Part shown: positions 41,793-51,800 of the stretch, piece by piece
How the letters are laid out: each line of letters begins with the position of its first letter
Position numbering within the stretch: position 1 is the first letter of the stretch
The notes under the pieces: generated by a model
The model's database searches: none
What the model saw: the letters and a program-made list of their open reading frames with translations, nothing else
Told to the model about the DNA's origin: nothing
Source: an uncultured Mycoplasma sp.
GTDB taxonomy: Bacteria > Bacillota_I > Bacilli_A > Mycoplasmatales > Metamycoplasmataceae
Assembly: GCA_947040465.1 (NCBI GenBank)
Contig: CAMRBO010000001.1
Span: forward strand, 1-64,000
Direction: 5' to 3'
DNA length: 64,000 nucleotides
Position numbers and translations under genes: made by a program

Positions 41793-42896
41793 ATGTCATT
41801 AAAGGCTGGAATTGTTGGTTTGCCAAATGTAGGAAAAAGCACTTTGTTTTCAGGTTTAACAAAAATGAAAGTAGAATCTGCTAATTATGCTTTCACCACA
41901 ATTGATCCAAATATTAGTGTTGTCGAATTAAACGACAAAAGAATTAACTTATTGTCAGATATGGTTAAAACTAAAAAAGTAGTTAAGGCCACTTTTGAAT
42001 TTGTTGATATCGCTGGATTAGTTGAAGGAGCTTCAAAAGGTGAAGGATTAGGAAATAAATTTCTCTCAAACATTAGAGAAGTAGATTTAATAGTACATGT
42101 CATTAGATGTTTTAATAACAATGATGTTTTACATGTTTCAAATTCCATTGATGCCTTAAGAGACTTTGATATAATTAATTTAGAGTTGCTTTTAGCAGAT
42201 ATGCAAGTAATATCTAATGTAAAATCAAGAATTGCCAAAAGAGCCATAAATACCGGTGATAAATTATTAATCAAAGAAATGGAAGTTATTACCAAACTCC
42301 TTGGCGCATTTGAAAACAATATCCCAGCAAGAGATTTAGAATTGGATGAAGAAGAATTAAAGATTGCCAAGCACTATCAACTATTGACGCTTAAACCCAT
42401 GTTGGTTGTTGGAAATGTTGGTTCTTCTTTTGCGTCAGATCCAATTAAAGAACCAGAATTTGAAAAATTAAACAGTTTTATAAAAAACAAAAAAATGGAG
42501 ATAATTGGTTTATCAGTTGAAATTGAATCTGAAATTGCTATTTTGGATGAAGAAAGTAAGGATATGTTTTTGGAAGAATATGGATTAACAGTTTCTGGAT
42601 TAGATAATTTGATTACATCTTCATTCAAGTGATTAAATTTATGTACTTATTTTACAGTTGGAGTCCAAGAAACTAGGGCCTGAGTTTTTCAAAAAGATAT
42701 GACAGCACCACAATGTGCAGGCATTATTCATACTGACTTTGAAAAAAACTTTATTAGAGCAGAGGTTATAAATTATGACGACTTTATTCAATTTAATGGC
42801 GAAAAGGGAGCTAAAGATAATGGCAAAATGCGTCTTGAAGGGAAAACTTATCAAGTAAAAGATGGGGATATTTGTAATTTTAGAATTGGAAAATAA
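41793..42896 (+). CDS. ychF: Redox-regulated ATPase YchF (Obg-like GTPase family)
   Basis: 367 aa. P-loop [16 protein letters not shown] at the N-terminus, switch region [17 protein letters not shown], a coiled-coil insertion and the C-terminal TGS domain. The NxxE-type specificity position (VVGNVGSSF, where GTPases have NKxD) fits the ATP preference of the family. Shine-Dalgarno AGAGGT precedes ATG 41793. Its stop codon abuts the stop of the convergent methyltransferase without a single spacer base. In Bacillus ychF also lies near the origin, close to rsmG. Confidence 0.97.
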
Positions 42897-43991
42897 TTAT
42901 TTTCTTCTTTCTAGCACTATCAGTGATTCAATGTGTTTTGTTTGTGGAAACATATCATAAGATTTATTAAACACTATTCTATAATGTCTCTTAAGTTTGG
43001 CGAAATCTGCCGCTTGAGTTCCTGGGTTACAAGAAAGGTAAATAATTCTCTCTGGTTTGAATTTCAAAATAATTATTTTGATTACTTTGGCACTGATTCC
43101 TTCTCTTGGAGGATCCATAATAAAGGTATTAAAGTGACTATTGTTTTTCTTTAAAAATATCTCAACATCGGCTTTTATAAATCTCACATTAGTTATTTGG
43201 TTTTGCACAATATTTTGCACTGCGTTATTATATGAATCTTTATTATCTTCAACAGCAACAACCGATTCAGAAATATCACTAACATAAATGGCAATGGTAC
43301 CAATTCCGGAATATAAATCTAAAGTTTTTCCGTTTTCAATAACATTTTTCTTAATGTCCTTGTATGCCTCTTGTGCCACTTCTTTATTAACTTGATAAAA
43401 GGAACCTATCCCCACATTAAATTTTAAACCGAACATGGAATCAGTGGTCATAAGACCAGACTTTTTATGACCAACAATTAATGTATCTAATTGTCTATAG
43501 ATAATTTCTCCTGGTAAATTTTCATCATATTCAATAGATGACAACATATAGTTATCTATTTTTATTTTGTTTTTAGTTTGTTTTTCATAAAAAGAACCAT
43601 CATGCAGTGTAATTTTATTTCTATAATAAAATTCTTTTTCTCCAACAAATATTTCCAAATTTTTCATTTCTGTTTTGGCAATATTTTTAAAATCATTTAC
43701 AACCCTTTCTTTTTTAAAAGTTAATTGTTCCTCTTGGTTCATATGAATTAATTCATATCCACCTATTAATTTAGCATCTTGAAAAACTTCTTTTCTTCTA
43801 TTGTTAGATGGCTTAATGACATTAACTATTTCTCCTATTGAATATTTTTCTTTTTCCACTATGAGTTTTATTTCTATTTCTTCACCCCTTATTGCTCCAA
43901 ATATATATATGGGTTTATTTTCAAAAAAGGCAACACCCTCTCCATTTTGATTGTATTTCTCTATTATGACTATCATTTTGCTTCCTTGCAT
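42897..43991 (-). CDS. RNA uracil-C5 methyltransferase, TrmA/RlmD class
   Basis: 364 aa. An N-terminal TRAM domain (about 5-60) precedes a methyltransferase core with LYSGIGTIA (SAM binding), MDPPREGIS and the catalytic Cys in YLSCNPGTQA. The final FPQTKHIE motif is typical for the family. The iron-sulphur cysteines present in E. coli RlmD are missing in the GGYELIHM region, as is known for other Gram-positive relatives. Target is probably 23S rRNA or tRNA uracil; which one cannot be told. Confidence 0.9.
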   Translation of the reverse strand: MQGSKMIVIIEKYNQNGEGVAFFENKPIYIFGAIRGEEIEIKLIVEKEKYSIGEIVNVIKPSNNRRKEVFQDAKLIGGYELIHMNQEEQLTFKKERVVNDFKNIAKTEMKNLEIFVGEKEFYYRNKITLHDGSFYEKQTKNKIKIDNYMLSSIEYDENLPGEIIYRQLDTLIVGHKKSGLMTTDSMFGLKFNVGIGSFYQVNKEVAQEAYKDIKKNVIENGKTLDLYSGIGTIAIYVSDISESVVAVEDNKDSYNNAVQNIVQNQITNVRFIKADVEIFLKKNNSHFNTFIMDPPREGISAKVIKIIILKFKPERIIYLSCNPGTQAADFAKLKRHYRIVFNKSYDMFPQTKHIESLIVLERRK

Positions 43992-44001
43992 TAAAAATTT
44001 A

Positions 44002-44032
44002 TTGACTATTTTCTCTTATTATATTTTATAAT
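44002..44032 (+). promoter_or_regulatory. Promoter of tRNA-Trp
   Basis: TTGACT (44002-44007) and TATAAT (44027-44032) with a 19-nt spacer lie 18 nt ahead of the tRNA 5' end, so transcription should begin about 10 nt before it. Confidence 0.6.
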
Positions 44033-44050
44033 TAAAGAAAATGTTAAATT

Positions 44051-44124
44051 AAGGGATTAGTATAGTGGTAGTGCCGCGGATTCCAAACCCGCATGTAGGG
44101 GTTCGATTCCTCTATCCCTTGCCA
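44051..44124 (+). tRNA. trnW: tRNA-Trp (anticodon CCA)
   Basis: 71-nt tRNA plus an encoded CCA end (44122-44124). The acceptor stem AAGGGAT/ATCCCTT is perfect. The anticodon loop is TTCCAAA with anticodon CCA at 44083-44085, read by inspection. The T-arm TTCGATT is present, and the anticodon stem has one A-C mismatch next to the loop. It reads UGG only, so the frequent UGA-Trp codons need a separate tRNA-Trp(UCA), which is not in this window. A short inverted repeat TCTCG/CGAGA follows. Confidence 0.93.
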
Positions 44125-44148
44125 ATTCTCGCACGAGACCAAAGAAAA

Positions 44149-44802
44149 TTAAAACAATAGCACACTTAAAATTTTAAAGATTTTTTTATTATCTTCTGCA
44201 GATGTAAATTTAATATATTGATCCAAAGGTTTTCCTAAAAAATAAAACGATTTCAAAAGACTTATGGGAGTTTTAAATTTACCGTGTTTTTCACACAACA
44301 TACCGCCTTCAGAAACGTCAAAAGAAAATAATCTTTGATTTGATGAACAATGAACACAACTGACAAAAGACAACCCTTCTCCTGCACTTTCTAAAATTTG
44401 TGCCAATAAATATGATTGAATCCAAAAAAAATCAACACCTTCAAATTCACTTAATAACAAAACATAATTATCATAAACTCCTTGGTGTGAGTTATAAATT
44501 TTTTTCATAATTTTAATCAATGTTTCAATTTTAGTGGCGTTTTGTTTATTAACATCAGGTAAATCTTGAATAGAGACAGCTTTTTTAAGCAAAAAAGAAT
44601 TAGGGGTTGAATAATTATTAAATATTTCAAATTCTACAATTGAACCCAATAGAACATTGACTCTATTCTTACTCTCAATCTTTCTAACTCCCTTGGCATA
44701 GATATAAATTAATTCCTCTTTTGTTAAGATGTTTAGCATTTCATCGTTTTCAGAATATAAGTTTTTGGAAATGATTATTCCTTGAATTTTAGTTGTTTCC
44801 AT
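44149..44802 (-). CDS. recO: DNA repair protein RecO
   Basis: 217-aa recombination mediator that helps load RecA. The N-terminal OB fold begins METTKIQGIIISKN, and a helical region with a zinc-binding CVHC...C motif follows (SCVHCSSNQRL, GGMLCEKH). An upstream in-frame start at 44907 would add 35 hydrophobic residues and cross into the divergent regulator gene, so 44802 is chosen. There is no Shine-Dalgarno; TATAAT motifs lie 3 and 9 nt upstream. Confidence 0.88.
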   Translation of the reverse strand: METTKIQGIIISKNLYSENDEMLNILTKEELIYIYAKGVRKIESKNRVNVLLGSIVEFEIFNNYSTPNSFLLKKAVSIQDLPDVNKQNATKIETLIKIMKKIYNSHQGVYDNYVLLLSEFEGVDFFWIQSYLLAQILESAGEGLSFVSCVHCSSNQRLFSFDVSEGGMLCEKHGKFKTPISLLKSFYFLGKPLDQYIKFTSAEDNKKIFKILSVLLF

Positions 44803-44836
44803 ATTATTATAATTATATTTTATATAATAATAAAAT

Positions 44837-45541
44837 ATGACAAAACTTATTGAGAAAAATTTAGGCAAATCTCCATTAAATATTTTAATTATTTCCAACG
44901 AAGACACAAACGAAGATGAATTAAATAAGTTTTTTGAAAATTCACAAATTTATTTAAATATTGTCTGAAGTTATTTAAAATTTGATTCTATTGAAAATTG
45001 AGATAACATTGATGTTCCAGATGTTTTATTCATTGACTTTAAAGAAGGGTATGAAAAAAAATTCAATTGAGAGCTTTACTCTAAGTGTCATGATAAAAAT
45101 CCTATTTTTTTACAAGTGGTTATATTACAAAAATTTGATACTGAAGATTATCAATTTTATAAATTTGGTTCAGATGAAATAATATATAAAGATGATGGTT
45201 ATAACTATCTAAAATGAAAAATTATTGCTATGTTAAGAAGGTCTTGAGATTCACATAGTAAAAAAACAACCATAATTTATAAGGGGATGATTTTAGACAA
45301 CATTAAGAATACCTTTTATTTTAACGATTCTAAAATTCATTTAACTAAAAAAGAATTACAACTTATGAATCTCTTGATGTCCAACATTAACGGAGTCAGT
45401 AAAAGGAAAATATTTAAAAAATTATGAGATGATGATGGCGAAGATTACACAAGGGTTGTTGATCAAATAATTTTTAAAATTAAAAAGAAAATTGGAAAAC
45501 AAGTGTTTGAAATTAAAAAAAACGGTATAAAAATAATATAA
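44837..45541 (+). CDS. Orphan OmpR/PhoB-like response regulator
   Basis: 234 aa. The N-terminal half (about 15-125) looks like a receiver domain (LNILIISNED acidic start, then DVLFIDFKEG with the possible phospho-Asp). The C-terminal half (about 145-234) is a clear winged-helix effector domain, with LTKKELQLMNLLMSN, RKIFKKLWDDD, RVVDQIIFKIKKKIG and a final beta hairpin. No histidine kinase lies nearby. The receiver is divergent, so it could be phosphorylation-independent. Such regulators are rare in mollicutes. No Shine-Dalgarno; TATAAT 8 nt before ATG. Confidence 0.75.
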
Positions 45542-45551
45542 TTGATTTGTT

Positions 45552-45887
45552 ATGAATAAAAAGATATATATTAAAGGAAAAATAAATAAAATAAATAAAA
45601 ATTTTTTTCAAGTAATCACTCCTAATAACGAACAAGGAATTGTTTATATTAATGATGTTTCAGATTTTTACATAAATTCTTTATCATCAATCTTCAAAAT
45701 TGGTGAAGATGTAGAGTTATTGGTTAAATATTACAAAGATGGAATTTATTTTTGTGATTTCAAATCTGAAAGAGCTGATTATTTAAATTTCCCTTTTGCA
45801 TATGATATCCAAGAAACTAAAAGTGGATTTCAAAATTTATTAACATACAACAAAAAAGAGGTTTTAAAATGAAAAAAATTAAATTAA
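45552..45887 (+). CDS. Small S1-domain RNA-binding protein
   Basis: 111 aa, nearly all one S1 OB fold (residues about 5-75: KINKNFFQVITPNNEQGIVYIND, then FKIGEDVELLV), like the general-stress/YabR group. With code 4 the frame crosses a TGA (Trp) and ends at TAA 45885-45887, overlapping the pgi start by 19 nt. This points to translational coupling with pgi. Likely binds RNA or ribosomes; partner unknown. Confidence 0.8.
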
Positions 45888-47164
45888 ATATAAATAGAGC
45901 TGTTAATTTAACAAATATAATGAAGTATGAAAAACAAGTAAAAGAAATACATGATGAAATGGAAAAATATGAGTCATTAGGTAATGAATTTTTGGGTTGA
46001 AAAGATTTACCAAACAACATAGACATGCAAGATATCAAAGAAATGGAATTAACTGCTAAAAAATTGCACAATAGTGGAATTGAGGTTTTGGTTGTCGTTG
46101 GAATTGGTGGATCTTATTTAGGTGTAAAAGCTGGAATGGATTTTATTTTAGGAAATTACCCCACCCCTGAAGAAAGAAAATTGGAAATTATATTCGCGGG
46201 TGAATCACTATCTTCAACCGATCTTGCACAAAAATTAAAATATGTGGAGAATAAAAAATTTGCTATTAATGTTATTTCAAAATCTGGAACCACGACAGAA
46301 CCAGCAATCGCGTTTAGAATGTTTAAAGCTTTATTAGAAGATACAATCGGTAAAAATAATGCAAAAAACTACATTGTTGCCACAACAGATGCTAATAAGG
46401 GTTCATTATTTCAATTAGCTGAAAAAGAAGGATATAAAAAGTTTGTTATTCCTGATAATATTGGGGGGAGATTTTCAATCTTAACTCCAGTTGGTTTATT
46501 TCCATTTGCATGTTTAGGACTAAACATCAAAAAAATCATTATCGGAGCTAAAATGGCCAATGAAGATTACGGAATTGATTCTCTAGAAGATAATTTAGCT
46601 TATCAATATGCTGTCACAAGATTTATTTTATGAAAAGAAAAAGGTTTTATTTCTGAAATGATTGTTGCTTATGAACCAAATCTTGATTATTTTTTAGAGT
46701 GATGAAAACAATTATTTGGAGAATCAGAAGGAAAATTAAACAAAGGTCTTTTGCCTCATAGTGCTATTTTTTCAACAGACTTGCACTCTTTAGGCCAATT
46801 CATTCAAGAAGGATCTAAGGTTTTATTTGAAACAGTTATAACAGTTACCAAACCTATCATTGATTTAGAGATTGTTGAAGATATGGAAAACTTAGATAAT
46901 CTAAACTATTTAATTGACAAAAGTGTTCACGAAATAAACAACGTAGCATTCCAAGCAACACTAGATGCTCACTCTTCTGTTGGGCAAGTTCCAAATATTC
47001 ATTTGGAATTACCAGAATTAAACGAAGAATCATTCGGGTGAATAGTAATGTTCTTTGAAAGAGCTGTTGCTATGAGTGCTTATTTAATGGAAGTGAATCC
47101 GTTTAATCAACCTGGAGTTGAAATATATAAAACTAATATGTTTAGAATATTAAAAAAACCTTAA
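45869..47164 (+). CDS. pgi: Glucose-6-phosphate isomerase
   Basis: 431-aa glycolytic isomerase (glucose-6-P to fructose-6-P). The family signatures [30 protein letters not shown] and [14 protein letters not shown] are complete, and the catalytic Lys/His region [20 protein letters not shown] is near the end. The ATG lies within the preceding S1 gene. The SRP RNA gene follows 20 nt after the stop. Confidence 0.96.
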
Positions 47165-47173
47165 TTTTTTATA

Positions 47174-47179
47174 TATAAT
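47174..47179 (+). promoter_or_regulatory. -10 element for SRP RNA
   Basis: A perfect TATAAT lies about 7 nt before the likely 5' end of the SRP RNA, directly after the pgi stop codon. Confidence 0.5.
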
Positions 47180-47183
47180 ATAA

Positions 47184-47271
47184 GAGCCATTGAAATAGCA
47201 ACCTTGTAACTTGGTCAGGACAGAAATGTAGCATCCATATCGAGAAGTGTTATGTTTGATGGTTTTATTTT
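47184..47271 (+). ncRNA. ffs: Signal recognition particle RNA (small bacterial type)
   Basis: The conserved Ffh-binding domain is recognisable: GGTCAGG, then a short stem ACA/TGT with loop GAAA, then TAGCA, matching the GUCAGG..GGAA..AGCA pattern. Flanking halves pair as GCCATTGAAATAGCA with TGTTATGTTTGATGG, closing a long rod of about 85 nt. It works with Ffh in co-translational membrane targeting. The terminal loop is GAAA rather than the usual GGAA. Exact ends are estimated. Confidence 0.8.
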
Positions 47272-47284
47272 ACAAAATAAAACC
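47261..47284 (+). terminator. Hairpin at the 3' end of SRP RNA
   Basis: An 11-bp perfect inverted repeat (GGTTTTATTTT / AAAATAAAACC) with a minimal loop begins inside the 3' strand of the SRP RNA. The T-rich 5' arm could serve as the terminator tract. Confidence 0.35.
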
Positions 47285-47406
47285 CCACAAAGTTTCCCAC
47301 ACTAAATCAATACTTAAAATTTAGTGTTTATAGAGGTTTTTAGGGTTACCCACGCTTTCCACACACATTATTATAAAAAACACTAAAAGAAAGAAAAGAA
47401 TCTATT
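47285..47406 (+). promoter_or_regulatory. dnaN upstream region with DnaA-box-like elements
   Basis: Three 9-mers resemble the DnaA box TTATCCACA with two mismatches each: TTTCCCACA (47293-47301), TTACCCACG (47346-47354) and CTTTCCACA (47355-47363). A perfect 9-bp hairpin (ACACTAAAT 47299-47307 / ATTTAGTGT 47319-47327) lies between the first and the other two. An A/T-rich stretch follows before dnaN. This is compatible with an origin or DnaA-regulated promoter. Confidence 0.4.
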
Positions 47407-48513
47407 ATGAAAATACAAGCAAACGCTAAAGAAATGATCAAAAATCTTGATGAGATAAATAAATGTGTTAATAGTAGCAATATGTTTTTTTCATTAAGAG
47501 GAATCTTGATAGATGTTTCAGAAGATAGAGCAACACTAGTTGCATCTGACGGAAATTTATCAATGATCAAAACAATTGAACAAAATGAAAACAACTTTAA
47601 AATACAAGAACCTGGAAGAGTATTAATTCCTTCTTTGTTATTTACAAACATTATTAGAAAATGTAATGGAAATATAGAAGTATTTAATAAAGCCAATATT
47701 TTATTCATTAATAATGGAACAGATAAATATGAAATAAATCTCTTTGATATTTCTGATTATCCTGCAATTGATTTTACATTGCAAGGCATGAAACTCTCAA
47801 TTAATGCCAAGAAACTCCGTGACGCCGCTAAAAACGTTCTTTTTGCAGCATCTTTAAGTGATGTAGATATTATATTTAATGGAGTTAATATAGATTACAG
47901 TGAAAATAAAATAAAATTAATAGCAACTGATTCATATAGAGTTGCTTACCAAGAGATAGATGTTGAAGATTCTAGGAATTTAAACTTTAACGTTTCTTTA
48001 TTTGCTAAAAATTTAAAAGAGTTTATTCCTGATTTTATTGATGGCGAAGTAGAACTTCATGTTAATGATTATAAAATGAATTTAGTTTATGAAAATACAA
48101 TCATTCAATCAAAACTAATTGATGCCCCTTATAAAGATGTTTCTAAAATATTTCCAGAAACATTTTCAAGAGTATTGACAATTGAAAAAAAAGAATTAGT
48201 AGATGCAATTAATAAAGCTATTGTTATTTCGTCAGATTCATTTCATAGGTTAAGAATTGAAATTAATCAAAGTGAAATTAAGATTATCTCTGTTAAAGAG
48301 GAGATTGGTAATTCGAGTGTTATTATCAAAACGAAAAATTTTGTTGGTGAAGATTTGGTTGTTACTGTTAATTATAAGTTTTTAAAAGATGCTTTATCTG
48401 TTTTTGATGGCGAAATCCAAATAAAATTCAATGGTGGAATAGATAGATTTGTTATTGTAGGAAATTCAAATCCTAAAAACAAACAATTGATAGCACCACA
48501 AAGAAGTTATTAA
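47407..48513 (+). CDS. dnaN: DNA polymerase III beta subunit (sliding clamp)
   Basis: 368-aa processivity clamp built from three similar domains. Landmarks include SLRGILIDVSEDRATLVASDGNLSM near the N-terminus, LIATDSYRVAYQEI in the middle domain, and a C-terminus with the hydrophobic cleft region. It is followed by rlbA after 1 nt, the order found at bacterial origins (dnaA-dnaN-rlbA-recF). Neither dnaA nor recF is present in the window. Confidence 0.95.
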   Translation: MKIQANAKEMIKNLDEINKCVNSSNMFFSLRGILIDVSEDRATLVASDGNLSMIKTIEQNENNFKIQEPGRVLIPSLLFTNIIRKCNGNIEVFNKANILFINNGTDKYEINLFDISDYPAIDFTLQGMKLSINAKKLRDAAKNVLFAASLSDVDIIFNGVNIDYSENKIKLIATDSYRVAYQEIDVEDSRNLNFNVSLFAKNLKEFIPDFIDGEVELHVNDYKMNLVYENTIIQSKLIDAPYKDVSKIFPETFSRVLTIEKKELVDAINKAIVISSDSFHRLRIEINQSEIKIISVKEEIGNSSVIIKTKNFVGEDLVVTVNYKFLKDALSVFDGEIQIKFNGGIDRFVIVGNSNPKNKQLIAPQRSY

Positions 48514-48514
48514 T

Positions 48515-48736
48515 ATGAAAGTAGAAATAATTGGAGAGTTTATTAAATTAGGTCAACTTATAAAAAAACTTAATCTAATTGATACAGGTGGACAAGTTAA
48601 AGATTTTATTGAAAATAATGAAATAAAAATAAACAACGAAAAACCAAAGGGCAGAAGCACCAAGGTTTTTGTTGGATCAACAGTTTGAATTGATGAAGAA
48701 GTTTATAAAATAGCGAGCGCTGAAGAAGAAGAATAA
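48515..48736 (+). CDS. rlbA: S4-domain protein RlbA (YaaA)
   Basis: 73-aa small S4 RNA-binding protein. The S4 core is EFIKLGQLIKKLNLIDTGG followed by IKINNEKPKGRSTKVFVGS, a typical YaaA ending. It begins 1 nt after dnaN and one Trp is TGA. In Bacillus the homologue is linked with 50S ribosome assembly. Too short to stand out by length alone, but the position behind dnaN is diagnostic. Confidence 0.9.
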
Positions 48737-48738
48737 TA

Positions 48739-48770
48739 CAAAAATACACTGAGAGTGTTTTTGTTTTTTT
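48739..48770 (+). terminator. Intrinsic terminator after dnaN-rlbA
   Basis: Stem CAAAAATACAC (one bulged T) pairs with GTGTTTTTG around a 5-nt loop, followed by seven T. It isolates cas9 from dnaN-rlbA. Confidence 0.8.
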
Positions 48771-48789
48771 GAAACTAAGATGTTATAAT
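48761..48789 (+). promoter_or_regulatory. cas9 promoter
   Basis: TTGTTT (48761-48766), 17-nt spacer, then TATAAT (48784-48789) with a TGn extended -10 at 48781-48783. The -35 overlaps the 3' side of the terminator. AAAGGA at 48813-48818 serves as the cas9 ribosome-binding site. Confidence 0.7.
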
Positions 48790-48826
48790 TTAAGTGTATT
48801 TTTGTACATTGTAAAGGATTTTGGAT

Positions 48827-51800
48827 ATGGGTAAGGTTGTAATAGGTTTAGATTTAGGTATAGCATCTGTTGGATACAGTGTTTTATTGGTTGAAAATGG
48901 TGTTGTATCTTTGTTGGAAAGAGGTTCCCATTTATTTCCTATTTTATCAAGCGATAAAACTATAACTTCACCTGGTGGTTATGGTGAAGGTCTAAGGGGG
49001 CAACAAAGACGAGCCAGAAGAACGATACAAAGAAGAAAGCAAAGAAGGATTGATTTTTCTAGATTAATTAATGATTATGAAGTTAATGGTGAAGTTAGAA
49101 AGGCTGAATATTCTTATATTTTCAATTTTGATGCAGAGGAAGTCAAGAACATTTCGTATCCAATTTACGAATTAGCTGTTGATGGGTTAAAAAGAGAATT
49201 GAATCCTAAGGAGTTGTTCAAAGTTCTTTATTCTAAATTGTCATTTAGAGGAGTTTCTTATAATTTACCTCATGAAGATTTTGAAAAGCCATTAGCTAAT
49301 GAGTTGTTAGATTTTTTAAACAAAAACAAAAAAGTTAGAACACCAAGTGCGAGAATTGATGAAAATAATGATTTGTTAAAATTTTCATTAACTAGAAATT
49401 CACTTGATATTGAAAAAATTATTGACAATTGTTCTTATTTGAGAAACACTAATTTCAAAAAAGATTATCTTGAAATATTTAAAAGAGTAAGAGATTACTC
49501 TTTGGGTGCGGGTTCACAAAATTCAAGAACTGATTTTGGGGTTTATAAAAAAACTAAAAATGAATCTGGGGAGTTAGTTACTTTAAAGAGTGTGTGAGAA
49601 GAATCAATAGGCAAGTGTCCCGTATATGAAAAAGAATATAGATCTTTAAAATGTCAAGCATTACCAGAAATTGCAAATCTTATTTCTCAATTGAATTCCA
49701 TAAAATATAAGTTAGATGATCAAATACTTTATTTGACTGAAGATGAAAAGAAGCAAGTGGTTATTGATGTTATGAAAAATTTTAAATCACCCACACCCAC
49801 AAGAATTTCATCAAGTATAACAAAAATTGGGAAAAATATTATGTATGGTTATCCCAAGTCAAAAGATGGAACTAAAGCAAATATAGAAAAATGCGAAAAC
49901 CTTATCAGGTTATTCAAGAACAATGTTTTACTTTTCAAAAATTGAGAACAAACAATTATTGAAATAAAAAATACAGATGAAATATTTTCTGATGTTTTAA
50001 TTAATTTTTATAATAAAGATGAAATAGTTAATGCTAACAAAGATTATAAAAAATCTATCGAACAAGTTAAAAAGGCGGATGTTAATCAAATAATTAATAG
50101 TTATGAAAATTTTTGTTGTCTTAATCCTGTAAAAAATTCAAACAAAACAGATGACAAAATAATTGAATCTCTTGCAAATTTTCAAAAAAATAATATTAGT
50201 GGTACACACACTTTTTCTTTGTCTGCCATTTTTGATTATATTAATAAAAATATAGATTCTCAAAAAACTTTGTCAACATTTTATCACAAAGAAATTAATG
50301 AATTTCAATTGAAAGAATATAGGTTCAATAAATGAAGTAATTATATTAACAATAGGTTGATGGATAACGTGGAGTTTATATCTCCAAATGTTAAAAACGC
50401 CATGAGCGAAACGTGTAAAATCTTTAATAACATACTTAAAAAATATATTTATAATGGACCAAAGTATTTGTTAGATGCACTTGTTATAGAAACAACATCT
50501 GATTCTAAATATGCCCTTAATGGATTGGAAAATAATAAAAAATTAATAAAAAATCAAACAGATAATGAAACGAAAATAAAAAATATAAAAAAACAACATC
50601 CTTCCATTAAAGAATCTACAATTGAAAAATTAATATTGTTAAGTGAGCAAGATGGAATGGACTTATACGATGGTAAACCGATTAATGGAGAATATGTTAT
50701 TGACCATCCCGATAAATTTGAAATAGATCATATTTTACCTATTAGTAGAACTCAAATGAATGACAGAAGCAACAAGGTGCTTACTAAGTCATTTAATAAT
50801 CAAGAAAAAGGCAACAAAACACCAATAGAGTGATTGAGTAGTAAATCTAATTTTAAAGATTTGAAAGTAATTTGAAAGACAAAATTAGAAAAAGAATATC
50901 CACAAAAATTAAAGTATATGTTGCTAGAAAATTTGACCACAGATCGTGAAAAATCTTTCATAGCAAGGAATCTTACAGAAACACAATATATTATGAGAAG
51001 AATTAAAAATGGTTTTTTAGCTTGACAATCTTTCATTGCTAAAAATAACACATTACTAAACATCAGACAACAAATAGGTAATATGGAAGTTTTAACTATT
51101 AGTGGTAGCGTAACACAAAGACTTAGGTCAAACAATTATCTCAACTTTGTTAAAGATAGAGATATATCTGCGGAACACCACAATATCGATGCATCAATAT
51201 GTGCTTTTTTAGGGACTATCCCAGAGTTTAGAAATACCATTAAATCTTTTGTAAGAAAAATTAATAATGAAACAGGAGAAATCACATGAGCTTCTAACGA
51301 ATTCAAACCTAAAGATATTTTTAGTTCTTTTGTTGTGCCTAAAGAAACTTGAACTGATTTTCATGATTTATTAATTAATAGTGGTTGAAAATTAAGTTAT
51401 AAATATATGACCAAATTAGATAAATATAATAATATTGATGACAAAATAAAAGCTTTAAATCCTCAAAAACCACCATTAAATTCAAGTAAAAATTCCAAAG
51501 AATGGAAAGATTGAAATAATTGAAAAGCGAAAAAAATATCTGGAGAAACTATTTATGGCTGAGTGGATAATCATGGCGATAAGCACAAAAAGAAAAGAAT
51601 AACTTTATTAAATTTAAAACCTAACGATTTTGGTTTTTTAAATGAGCAATTTCAAAAAACACACGAAGAAAGCGTTTGTTTAAATTCAAAAAATTATTTT
51701 GTGGCATTGCAAAAAATTTGGCTAAAATATTATGATTTAGATAAGCAAACAAATCCGTTTATTATATATATGGAAAATAATGGTGATGACGAAGAATTTA

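Noticed and set aside
44127..44138. TCTCG/CGAGA hairpin after tRNA-Trp as terminator
   Set aside because: Stem is 5 bp with a 2-nt loop and no T-run follows on either strand.
44803..44907. Longer RecO with a 35-residue hydrophobic N-terminus
   Set aside because: The extension runs antisense through the regulator start and is not part of the RecO OB fold.
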